From NCBI GenBank assembly GCA_947462865.1, contig CANHRW010000057.1, positions 1-10,169 of the forward strand: 10,169 nt of DNA. The letters run 5' to 3'. The position numbers and the translations under genes are program-made. The stretch's first letter is position 1, and each line of letters begins with the position of its first letter. Origin of the DNA: Bacteroidota bacterium. Its GTDB lineage: Bacteria > Bacteroidota > Bacteroidia > UKL13-3. This document shows positions 1 through 6,484 of the stretch, piece after piece. A model generated the notes under the pieces. It saw only the letters and a list, made by a program, of their open reading frames with translations, did no database searches and had not been told where the DNA came from.

Positions 1-984
1 ACACGTTATCCTGATAATGGATCACAACTGTTACTTTCAGGTGTTTACATTAGTCATACCAAAGAGCTTTCAAATAAGTTGATATTCACAGAAAGTATGC
101 GTTTATCAGCCATCCATTTAAAAGCCCGATTCAAAGACAAAAGTTTTTATTCATTTTTACCCGACCAATTCGCTCAAAATTATCTTGGGTTATGTGGTAA
201 TATTGGAATGGTATGGATGCCCTCTCAAAAAATAAGAATTACCTTTCAATCAGCAACCGGATTTAGGGCACCTAACATAGATGATATTAACAAAATTTTT
301 GACAGTCAATCTGGCAAACAACTTATAGTTCCAAACAGCCTATTGAAACCCGAAATTACTTGGACAAACGAAGCTGGCATAACGTTTAAGCCAAATAAAA
401 AAACAACCATCCAAACTCAATGCTTTCAAACTGTATTGTTTGATGCCATGGTAATTGCTCCAATTCAAATTAATCAATTAGATAGTCAATTTTATGATGG
501 CAGATTAACACGCACCTATAGTCCTCAAAATAAACAATTAGCGACTATTTACGGCACTGCTGTAGAACTGAATTATGAACTCTATCAGAACCTAAAGTTT
601 GATGCGAGTATGGTTGTTACAATTGGTAAAATTTTAACAGACAGTATCATGCCATTGGATCATATTCCTCCTATTTACGGCCGAATTGGTTTAAATTATC
701 ATTCAACAAAAATTGATGTTCGTTTATGGACTGTTTTTAATGGACAAAAAGCAGCAAAAGACTATTATTTAAACGGAGAGGATAATTTCCAATATGCAAC
801 GGCAAACGGTCTACCAGCATGGTATACATTAAATATACAACTAGATTGGTTTCCAGACAAAAAAAAGAAAATTCAACTGAGTAGTGGCATTGAAAATTGT
901 TTAGATTTAAACTATAGAACATTTGGAAGTGGCATCAGTGCCCCAGGAAGAAATTTCAAATTAGGCGTCGCAATCAAAATATAA
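1..984 (+). CDS. TonB-dependent receptor, C-terminal beta-barrel part (5' end outside window)
   Basis: Outer-membrane receptor that would import a ligand such as an iron chelate or other nutrient using TonB energy; the ligand cannot be told from this part. The frame is open from base 1, so the gene starts left of the window and the TTG at 79 is only an internal codon. What remains is about 327 residues of barrel: alternating hydrophobic/polar strands, the family hallmark GFRAPNIDD (259-285) followed by a loop and the VPNSLLKPE stretch, and the closing FGSGISAPGRNF segment before the last strand. These match Bacteroidota CirA/BtuB-like receptors. Plug domain, TonB box and signal peptide are not in view. 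The last residue is Ile, whereas barrel proteins usually end in Phe or Trp. No hairpin terminator follows, and the next gene converges 6 bases later. Confidence 0.9.
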   Translation, partial: TRYPDNGSQLLLSGVYISHTKELSNKLIFTESMRLSAIHLKARFKDKSFYSFLPDQFAQNYLGLCGNIGMVWMPSQKIRITFQSATGFRAPNIDDINKIFDSQSGKQLIVPNSLLKPEITWTNEAGITFKPNKKTTIQTQCFQTVLFDAMVIAPIQINQLDSQFYDGRLTRTYSPQNKQLATIYGTAVELNYELYQNLKFDASMVVTIGKILTDSIMPLDHIPPIYGRIGLNYHSTKIDVRLWTVFNGQKAAKDYYLNGEDNFQYATANGLPAWYTLNIQLDWFPDKKKKIQLSSGIENCLDLNYRTFGSGISAPGRNFKLGVAIKI

Positions 985-990
985 AATCAA

Positions 991-1878
991 TTAAAAATGA
1001 TAAGTATCTTGACTAAATATAACTGAGCGCATAGATACAGATCCTAAATCAAAATGGGTATTAAAAAATTGATGGGTATCGTGTTTGTCACTCAATCCTA
1101 AAGTATACAACAAAGGTAAGTAATGGTCATTACTTGGATGCGCTAAACTGGCAATGCTACCCAATTTTTGGTAATTGATGAGTTCATTGTATTGATGTGT
1201 ATCTATTTGATTTTTCACAAATTCATCAAAATCGTTTGCCCAATCGTATTCACCGCCTTCCCATTTCACTTTTTGAAGGTTATGAACCACATTGCCACTT
1301 GCAACAATTAGTACACCTTTGGTTCTTAAAAACTGTAATTGTTTGCCTAAATCAAAATGGTATTGCAAGGGCTTATAAAAATCAATACTTAATTGGTAAA
1401 CTGGAATATTGGCCATTGGATACATCGGTAAAAGAACTGACCATGTTCCATGGTCTAAACCCCAATCTTCTGTTCCAAAAATTTTGGGTTCTTTAATGGC
1501 ATTTATAGTTTGGCTTGCAAAATCTGTAGCTCCAGGAGCTGGATATTGCTGACGAAACAATTCATCAGGGAATCCACCAAAATCGTGAATGGTTTTTGGG
1601 TGTGCATTGGTAGTAACAAAACTACCTCTGGTTAACCAATGAGCAGAAATGCATAAGATAGCTTTTGGCTGAGGCAATTGTTTACCAAGTAATTTCCAGG
1701 TCCTGCTAAAAGAATTATCTAGAATGGCATTCATTGGATTGCCATGCCCAATAAACACAACAGGCATTTTAGGTGTACTTTTTAAATAGGTCAACCCCCG
1801 ACCAAAAACTTGTATGTCTTGCATGGCACTATAAAGAGAAAGAGAAGAAGTTATTTTGATAAAATCTTTGCGTTTCAC
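991..1878 (-). CDS. ygiD: DODA-type extradiol ring-cleavage dioxygenase (4,5-DOPA dioxygenase family, YgiD-like)
   Basis: Class III extradiol dioxygenase-like metalloenzyme; E. coli YgiD opens the ring of L-DOPA using zinc, but the natural substrate here is unknown. Visible family motifs are GHGNPMNA (His45), SAHW (His80), GLDHGTW (His143), SGNVVHN (His199) and HPSNDHYLPLLY (His247, His252). By family knowledge His45, His80 and His252 should bind the metal and His199 act in catalysis. At 295 residues it exceeds the roughly 260-270 of E. coli YgiD because of an N-terminal extension, MKRKDFIKITSSLSLYSAM, which resembles the Tat-like leader of Bacteroidota homologues but has KRK instead of a twin Arg. 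The start is GTG at 1878-1876, directly after an in-frame ATG-TAG. Met19 and Met38 are alternative starts; Met38 would give the short E. coli-like form. It is transcribed divergently from ssb. Confidence 0.88.
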   Translation of the reverse strand: MKRKDFIKITSSLSLYSAMQDIQVFGRGLTYLKSTPKMPVVFIGHGNPMNAILDNSFSRTWKLLGKQLPQPKAILCISAHWLTRGSFVTTNAHPKTIHDFGGFPDELFRQQYPAPGATDFASQTINAIKEPKIFGTEDWGLDHGTWSVLLPMYPMANIPVYQLSIDFYKPLQYHFDLGKQLQFLRTKGVLIVASGNVVHNLQKVKWEGGEYDWANDFDEFVKNQIDTHQYNELINYQKLGSIASLAHPSNDHYLPLLYTLGLSDKHDTHQFFNTHFDLGSVSMRSVIFSQDTYHF

Positions 1879-1887
1879 CTACATAAA

Positions 1888-1918
1888 CGAAATTAAACGT
1901 TTACAAACGGATAACAAA
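1888..1918 (-). promoter_or_regulatory. Bacteroidota-type promoter for the ygiD-like gene
   Basis: On the minus strand TTTG (1918-1915) is followed after 19 bases by TAATTTCG (1895-1888), which matches the Bacteroidota primary sigma consensus TTTG-N19-20-TAnnTTTG in 4 of 4 and 5 of 6 fixed positions. Transcription would start a few bases further on, near 1884, leaving almost no leader before the GTG at 1878. This is a consensus match only, with no experimental support. Confidence 0.5.
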
Positions 1919-1967
1919 CGACTTCACAAGGAAACATTCCAGAATTTTGTAAGGTAAATTTTATAAT

Positions 1968-2318
1968 ATGAACTCATTAAGAAACAATGTGCACCTCATT
2001 GGTTATGTTGGTGCCAACCCCGAAATCAAAACCACTACTTCAGGTAAAAAAGTTGCCAATTTTGACATTGCCACTACCGATGTGTTTTATGACCCCAATG
2101 GAGAGAAACAAACCGAAACCATGTGGCACAATATGGTTGCGTGGGGTAAAACAGCCGAAATTGTAGAAAAATTTTTGTCAAAAGGAAAAGAGGTAGTCAT
2201 TCAAGGCAAAATTGCAAACAGAAGTTACTTGGATAAAAACGGTGTTAAAAAATACATTTCGGAGATCCTCGTACAAGAAATGTTGCTGGTTGGTGGTCCC
2301 AAAAAGGAAGAAGCCTAA
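1968..2318 (+). CDS. ssb: Single-stranded DNA-binding protein, short form without acidic tail
   Basis: OB-fold protein that coats single-stranded DNA in replication, recombination and repair. The whole 116 residues are essentially the OB domain: N-terminal strand NNVHLIGYVGANPEI, the MWHNMVAWGKTAE segment (Trp53 and Trp59, stacking aromatics in the family), then KGKEVVIQGKI and the final strands. E. coli SSB has 178 residues with a flexible linker and an acidic DDDIPF tip that recruits partner proteins; here the protein stops at GGPKKEEA, with neither linker nor tip. This suggests a secondary SSB paralogue, which Bacteroidota often carry, rather than the only replication SSB (inference). The ATG start lies behind an A/T-rich leader with a weak AAGG 13 bases upstream. 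It precedes recA in the same direction with a 185-base gap. Confidence 0.93.
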   Translation: MNSLRNNVHLIGYVGANPEIKTTTSGKKVANFDIATTDVFYDPNGEKQTETMWHNMVAWGKTAEIVEKFLSKGKEVVIQGKIANRSYLDKNGVKKYISEILVQEMLLVGGPKKEEA

Positions 2319-2473
2319 TTTATACTTCTCTGATTCACTGACAGATGAAACTTAAACTTGTAAATTTTGTTGGGTTTTTAGAGCTAAATTGATTGAGTTT
2401 ATTCCTGCGGAATTAGGTATAACTTGTGGATACTTATTCAGTAAGAGACATCTTTTTAACTCAAAGTTGCATG

Positions 2474-2481
2474 TATTTTTG
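2474..2481 (+). promoter_or_regulatory. -7 promoter element of recA
   Basis: TATTTTTG matches the Bacteroidota -7 consensus TAnnTTTG at all six fixed positions and lies 22 bases before the recA ATG. A start near 2485 would leave a leader of about 20 bases containing the A-rich AAAAGAAAGAA typical of Bacteroidota translation starts. A clear TTTG -33 box is missing; only a T-rich stretch at 2453-2457 lies upstream. No E. coli-type LexA box was seen. Confidence 0.5.
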
Positions 2482-2503
2482 GTAAGATTTATAAAAGAAA
2501 GAA

Positions 2504-3529
2504 ATGAGTACCGACGTAAAAGAAAAATTAAAAGCACTGCAGCTTACCATGGATAAGCTTGACAAAGCTTATGGCAAAGGAACAGTAATGAAAATGGGTG
2601 ACCAGAAAATTGACAATATAGAATCATTGTCAACTGGGTCGCTGTCTTTGGATATTGCATTGGGAATAGGCGGATTTCCAACGGGCAGAATCATTGAAAT
2701 TTATGGTCCAGAGTCGTCAGGAAAAACAACATTATCTATGCATGCCATTGCAGAAGCACAAAAAAAGGGTGGAATTGCAGCCTTTATTGATGCTGAACAT
2801 GCTTTTGATAGAAACTATGCAGAAAAGCTTGGGATAGATGTAGAAAATTTGATCATATCGCAACCTGATGACGGTGAGCAAGCGCTAGAAATAGCTGATG
2901 CACTTATTCGCTCGGGTGCAATCGATATTATTGTAATTGATTCAGTTGCAGCACTGGTACCTAAGGCGGAATTAGAAGGTGACATGGGTGAAAGTAAAAT
3001 GGGATTGCAGGCTCGCTTAATGTCTCAAGCGCTAAGAAAGCTCACCGGTACCATTAACAAAACTGGATGTATTTGCATATTTATTAACCAGCTTAGGGAT
3101 AAAATTGGTGTGATGTTTGGTAGTCCTGAAACAACTACTGGCGGTAATGCTTTGAAATTTTATGCCTCTGTTCGTTTAGATATTAGAAGAATTGGTCAAT
3201 TGAAAGATGGTTTGGATGTTATTGGTAACAGAACAAAAGTGAAAGTTGCTAAAAACAAAGTTGCTCCACCTTTCAGAACGGTTGAATTTGATATCATTTA
3301 CGGAGAAGGTATTTCTAAACTTGGTGAAATCATCGACTTAGGAGTTGATTTAGAAATTATCAAAAAGAGCGGATCTTGGTTTAGCTACAATGAAACCAAA
3401 TTGGGTCAGGGAAGAGATGCAGTAAAACAATTGCTTACCGATAACCCTGAACTCTGCAATGAAATTGAAGGTTTAATTAGAGAAAAAGCCAATGGAGGCG
3501 AAGTTTTTAAATCAAATGAAAACGAATAG
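2504..3529 (+). CDS. recA: Recombinase RecA
   Basis: ATP-dependent DNA strand-exchange protein that forms filaments on single-stranded DNA, drives homologous recombination and, where LexA exists, stimulates its self-cleavage. All key parts are visible in 341 residues: the N-terminal polymerisation helix, Walker A GPESSGKT (68-75), catalytic Glu98 in DAEHAF, Walker B IIVIDSVAA (142-150), loop L1 around EGDMGESKMGLQAR (158-171), loop L2 beginning at INQLRDKIG (194-202), and the KVAKNKVAPPF signature (248-257). The C-terminal domain ends in KSNENE, a shorter and less acidic tail than in E. coli RecA (353 residues). The ATG start is supported by an A-rich leader and a -7 box. The gene appears intact and ends just before a strong terminator; a lipoprotein gene converges from the right. 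Confidence 0.98.
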   Translation: MSTDVKEKLKALQLTMDKLDKAYGKGTVMKMGDQKIDNIESLSTGSLSLDIALGIGGFPTGRIIEIYGPESSGKTTLSMHAIAEAQKKGGIAAFIDAEHAFDRNYAEKLGIDVENLIISQPDDGEQALEIADALIRSGAIDIIVIDSVAALVPKAELEGDMGESKMGLQARLMSQALRKLTGTINKTGCICIFINQLRDKIGVMFGSPETTTGGNALKFYASVRLDIRRIGQLKDGLDVIGNRTKVKVAKNKVAPPFRTVEFDIIYGEGISKLGEIIDLGVDLEIIKKSGSWFSYNETKLGQGRDAVKQLLTDNPELCNEIEGLIREKANGGEVFKSNENE

Positions 3530-3551
3530 TTCCAAAGGCTTTTTTAAAAGT

Positions 3552-3573
3552 AGGCCGAGCGTATGCTCGGCCT
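3552..3573. terminator. Rho-independent terminator after recA, probably bidirectional
   Basis: A perfect 9-bp GC-rich stem, AGGCCGAGC / GCTCGGCCT, encloses the tetraloop GTAT. On the + strand it is followed by TTATTTTG, 22 bases after the recA stop. On the minus strand it is followed by ACTTTTAAAAAA, so it can also end the convergent lipoprotein gene, whose stop is at 3607. After a two-base mismatch, AAAA (3546-3549) can pair with TTTT (3576-3579) to lengthen the stem. Confidence 0.9.
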
Positions 3574-3606
3574 TATTTTGTTAAGAGAGGGGTATTTGAG
3601 GTTTTG

Positions 3607-4386
3607 TTATTTACAGGAGTAAGAATAATTGGTTATTTCAGGTTCCGAACCAATTGTATTCATTATTTGTTTCGTTATTTTACCATTTGCATCAAATTCA
3701 TAGGTAAAAATGGTATTGAATGTATTCTGACTATCTATAATTTTTGAAACAGGGTACTTACTAAACAGAGTGATTTCATTAATTGGATTGGAACCTAAAA
3801 CTATTAATTTTTGAAAAGTATGTATTCTATTGTCTATGTACTTATTTGAATAAGAATAAGAAAATGTTCCTTTTAAGAGTGGGATATTTTTTGACAAATT
3901 GATAAACTCATAATTAGCAGAAGTAATTTTATCCCCTATATATGCAAAATTGATTTTATAATAGTATGACAAGATTGGAACATTTAGTGAATCATATGAA
4001 TAATTAAATGATTCTACAGAACTAATTTGATCAGTTTCTCCTATGTATGTATATAGCTTATTGCTATTGTTATCATAATACGGTCTTATATTTACAGGCC
4101 TATTCAAATTGTCATAAACTATATAAAAGTAAGGCATACCATAAAATTGAGTATGAACTGTATCGCCAAAACGCTTAAAGAAAATATATCCATAAGCATA
4201 AATTGAGCTATCTGGGTTATACTTAATAGAGTCAGAATTCATTTTATTCATCAAACAATTTTGAGTCTCATCAATTGGCTGATTTATTTCAGGCGTTGAA
4301 CTAGCACTGTCTTTTTTACAAGCATTGATTGTAAATAATACCAAGCCTAAAATGAATAAAATTGATTTTGTTAAAGTTGTTTTCAT
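3607..4386 (-). CDS. Secreted lipoprotein of unknown function with YD-like beta motifs
   Basis: Not recognised as a named family. The 259 residues start with a lipoprotein signal peptide: Lys4-Lys7 region, hydrophobic core 8-19, and lipobox INAC with the lipidated Cys23. The residues after it, KKDSAS, are charged and could act as a Bacteroidota surface-export signal (inference). The mature part is rich in Tyr, Asn and Ser with a strand-turn pattern, including YDNLNRPVNI (about 91-100) and YEFDANGKITKQ, which resemble YD/RHS-type hairpins and the DUF4595-like lipoproteins common in this phylum. Two mature-chain cysteines, Cys44 and the penultimate Cys258, could form a disulfide tying the ends together. 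ATG start. Its coding sequence is clearly AT-richer than its neighbours. It stands alone between the recA terminator and the glycosyltransferase gene. Confidence 0.8.
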   Translation of the reverse strand: MKTTLTKSILFILGLVLFTINACKKDSASSTPEINQPIDETQNCLMNKMNSDSIKYNPDSSIYAYGYIFFKRFGDTVHTQFYGMPYFYIVYDNLNRPVNIRPYYDNNSNKLYTYIGETDQISSVESFNYSYDSLNVPILSYYYKINFAYIGDKITSANYEFINLSKNIPLLKGTFSYSYSNKYIDNRIHTFQKLIVLGSNPINEITLFSKYPVSKIIDSQNTFNTIFTYEFDANGKITKQIMNTIGSEPEITNYSYSCK

Positions 4387-4406
4387 GGTATGAAATTTAA
4401 CTTTAA

Positions 4407-4438
4407 CAAAGTTGAGCGCTTAAAAAAACAGAACCGAA
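4407..4438 (-). promoter_or_regulatory. Possible promoter and dyad operator of the lipoprotein gene
   Basis: On the minus strand TTCG (4438-4435) and CAACTTTG (4414-4407), separated by 20 bases, approximate the TTTG / TAnnTTTG consensus with one mismatch each. A perfect 15-base dyad, AACTTT-AAC-AAAGTT at 4399-4413, overlaps the -7 box, as an operator might. The remaining leader to the ATG would be about 16 to 20 bases. Both calls are weak in this AT-rich background. Confidence 0.28.
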
Positions 4439-4535
4439 TTGAATTCCAATTATGCAAAGATGTATTTATTGCAGATTTCACAAATAGCCTATAGCTACTT
4501 GGCATAAATTGCAATAATTGATAAAAAAGACTTTT

Positions 4536-5516
4536 TCAACCCAAAAATTGAAGAATTGGTTGCAGGTATTGACTGCATTTATTGGTATGAAATTGCTCAA
4601 TAAAAGTTGCTTTGCTTGAATCATCATGTACATTTTGACAAATCAATCTAAATGCTTCATTGGGAGATTTGACAATTTTAGAATGGCTCAATTGTAACAA
4701 ATCAGAAAGCCCTCCATTGGCATAACCAATTACTGGGGTTCCCACAAGTATACTTTCATGTGCTGTTCTATTCCAGCCTTCTTGATAATTGCTCAAAGCC
4801 AATGTCCATTGAGCAGCAGCCATTCTTTTTAAATATGCCGAGTGATCTTCACATATGATCTCATAAAATTCTTGATGGCATTGTTCTTCAGGAATATTTG
4901 AACTAAAATAGCATATATAGCCTTGCATGTTCAATTGTTTGGCTAATTCGGTAATTGCTGGGTCGTTTTTCCAGCTCCATTGCCCTAAATGTATGTAGTT
5001 GGATTTTATTTGGGTTCTGTATGATTCGTAATCAATTGAATTGAACAAGTTGGGAAATAAAAAAACATGAACATGCGGGTAATTTTGTTGTAGTTCTTTC
5101 AACCAAAATGGAGAAACTACAATAATACCTATGCGTTGAATTTTAAAACGATTTAAAACATATAAAAAAGATTGAAGGTATATTTTATAAAATTTGGAAC
5201 TAGGTACAGACCAATCTAAATGATGCAATACAACCAATGATTTAAATTGTTGATTCAATACCTGTTTAAACAATACAACCCAAGACATTCTACTGACAAC
5301 TAGAGCAGTGTGCAATGAATGAAGGACTTTAAACGAAATGGATTGCAGTTTAAAATAGGCAAATAATCCTATGAAAAATTGGGAAAATCGAATTGTTGAG
5401 AATTCAATTTTAGCCGATTTTTTCTCAAGCGCTTTACAAAGCGCCTTTGCAAAAAACAATTCATGTAAATGTCCTCCGGTAATGTGCTTACCATAGGAAA
5501 TATAACTAATTTTCAA
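4536..5516 (-). CDS. GT-B glycosyltransferase (GT4-like)
   Basis: Probable retaining glycosyltransferase acting on a surface glycan, exopolysaccharide or lipopolysaccharide; donor and acceptor are unknown. The N-terminal half opens with MKISYISYGKHITGGHLHE, a Rossmann strand and Gly-rich acceptor-side loop. The C-terminal half carries the diagnostic segment EGWNRTAHESILVGTPVIGYANGGL (246-270, broken here only by position), with the E-x7-E pair Glu246/Glu254 and GTP at 259-261, which in GT4 enzymes contacts the sugar nucleotide. At 326 residues it is slightly shorter than typical GT4 enzymes (350-400). The start is TTG at 5516-5514, one base after the stop of the SPFH gene, with AAGAAG just upstream; translation is probably coupled. 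No earlier ATG fits and the MKISYISYG start is typical for the fold. A weak A/T-only hairpin overlaps its stop. Confidence 0.8.
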   Translation of the reverse strand: MKISYISYGKHITGGHLHELFFAKALCKALEKKSAKIEFSTIRFSQFFIGLFAYFKLQSISFKVLHSLHTALVVSRMSWVVLFKQVLNQQFKSLVVLHHLDWSVPSSKFYKIYLQSFLYVLNRFKIQRIGIIVVSPFWLKELQQNYPHVHVFLFPNLFNSIDYESYRTQIKSNYIHLGQWSWKNDPAITELAKQLNMQGYICYFSSNIPEEQCHQEFYEIICEDHSAYLKRMAAAQWTLALSNYQEGWNRTAHESILVGTPVIGYANGGLSDLLQLSHSKIVKSPNEAFRLICQNVHDDSSKATFIEQFHTNKCSQYLQPILQFLG

Positions 5517-5517
5517 T

Positions 5518-6441
5518 TTACTTCTTAGAATTGCTTTCTAGTTGAGAAAAAGCCATCATTTCTTTCATGGATTTTTGCATGCCATCTAGAGAACCATCTA
5601 AAAATATGACATTGCCTTTCCCATGTTCTGCAAAATTTTTCACTGATTCGGTCCACATACTAAATAAAATAAAAGATGCATCTAAATTATTATCCTGCAT
5701 GGTTTTAGCAGCCACACTCATACCCTTTGCTACTTCTTCTCTGAACAATGCTATACCCTGACCTCTTAATTGAGCAGCTTCCATCTCTGCTTGTGCAGCT
5801 ATTTTGATTGCATTCCCTTCAGCTTCAGCCGCTTTAGTTTTAGTAATTAACAAAGCCTGACCTTCATTTTCTGCAGCTGATTTCATGTTGTTAGACGCTA
5901 CAACTTTTGCCATTGACTTCATTACTTCTTCATCAAAATTGATATCGTTGATTTGTAAATCAATTAAATGATACCCCCATTCTTCGAGGGTTTTGTCCAT
6001 GTTCTCTTTTACTGCTTCGGTAATTTCTCTGCGAAGTCCTAAAATTTCCGCCTGCTTTTTAGTGGCTACATATGCTCTAATTGAACCTTCAACTGAACGA
6101 GTTAATGCTTGCATGAAATTTCCAGTATCGATGAATTTAAATGCTACATTTTTAATGGTTTCTTCATCTTGATTCAAAACTGAATACAACAACATTGCTG
6201 TAAAATTTACATTGGCTTGGTCGATAGTTGTAGCATTGAACCCCAATTCTACAGACCTATTTTGAATAGAAATTTTCCTGAATACTGCTTCAATAAAAGG
6301 AACTTTAAAGTTTAAACCAGGGTAAAGTATTCGGTTGTATTTTCCAAAAATGGTTGTTACGGCAACCAAACCTTGTTGAACAGTTGTAATTGATAAAAAA
6401 ATAACAACAATTAGCAGAGATAAAAGAATCAATATGGACAT
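5518..6441 (-). CDS. SPFH/band-7 domain membrane protein (stomatin/prohibitin-like)
   Basis: Membrane scaffold protein of the stomatin-prohibitin-flotillin-HflK/C superfamily, which oligomerises at membranes and often organises proteases or microdomains. In 307 residues: a single N-terminal membrane segment (2-18), the SPFH domain (about 20-185) with QQGLVAVTTIFGKYNRILYPG and PFIEAVFRKISIQNRSVEL near its start, then an Ala/Glu-rich helical region (about 175-245, EAEGNAIKIAAQAEMEAAQ) expected to be coiled coil, and a short tail with GNVIFLDGS. The layout resembles QmcA/HIR-type proteins; it is not the longer flotillin and there is no NfeD partner gene beside it. ATG start; the leader has no Shine-Dalgarno motif and no convincing promoter in the 43 bases after the peptidase gene, so it is probably cotranscribed with that gene and with the glycosyltransferase gene behind it. 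Confidence 0.9.
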   Translation of the reverse strand: MSILILLSLLIVVIFLSITTVQQGLVAVTTIFGKYNRILYPGLNFKVPFIEAVFRKISIQNRSVELGFNATTIDQANVNFTAMLLYSVLNQDEETIKNVAFKFIDTGNFMQALTRSVEGSIRAYVATKKQAEILGLRREITEAVKENMDKTLEEWGYHLIDLQINDINFDEEVMKSMAKVVASNNMKSAAENEGQALLITKTKAAEAEGNAIKIAAQAEMEAAQLRGQGIALFREEVAKGMSVAAKTMQDNNLDASFILFSMWTESVKNFAEHGKGNVIFLDGSLDGMQKSMKEMMAFSQLESNSKK

Positions 6442-6484
6442 AGATTTGAATTTATTGAGGTAAATTTAACCAATAAATTACATA

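Noticed and set aside
1955..1962. TAAATTTT as the -7 box of ssb
   Set aside because: It lies only five bases before the ATG, lacks the final G and has no TTTG at the expected distance upstream.
2433..2445. CTTA-TTCAG-TAAG dyad before recA as a LexA-type SOS box
   Set aside because: Only a 4-bp stem, with no resemblance to known CTG-N10-CAG or GAAC-type SOS boxes; likely chance.
4523..4536. AAAAA-GAC-TTTTT inverted repeat at the glycosyltransferase stop as a terminator
   Set aside because: The stem would be A-T only and unstable, and such runs are common in this composition; not called as a terminator.
6442..6484. Separate promoter for the SPFH gene (TAAATTTA on the minus strand)
   Set aside because: No TTTG box at the right distance; the only upstream TTTG is 25 bases away, so cotranscription with the peptidase is more likely.
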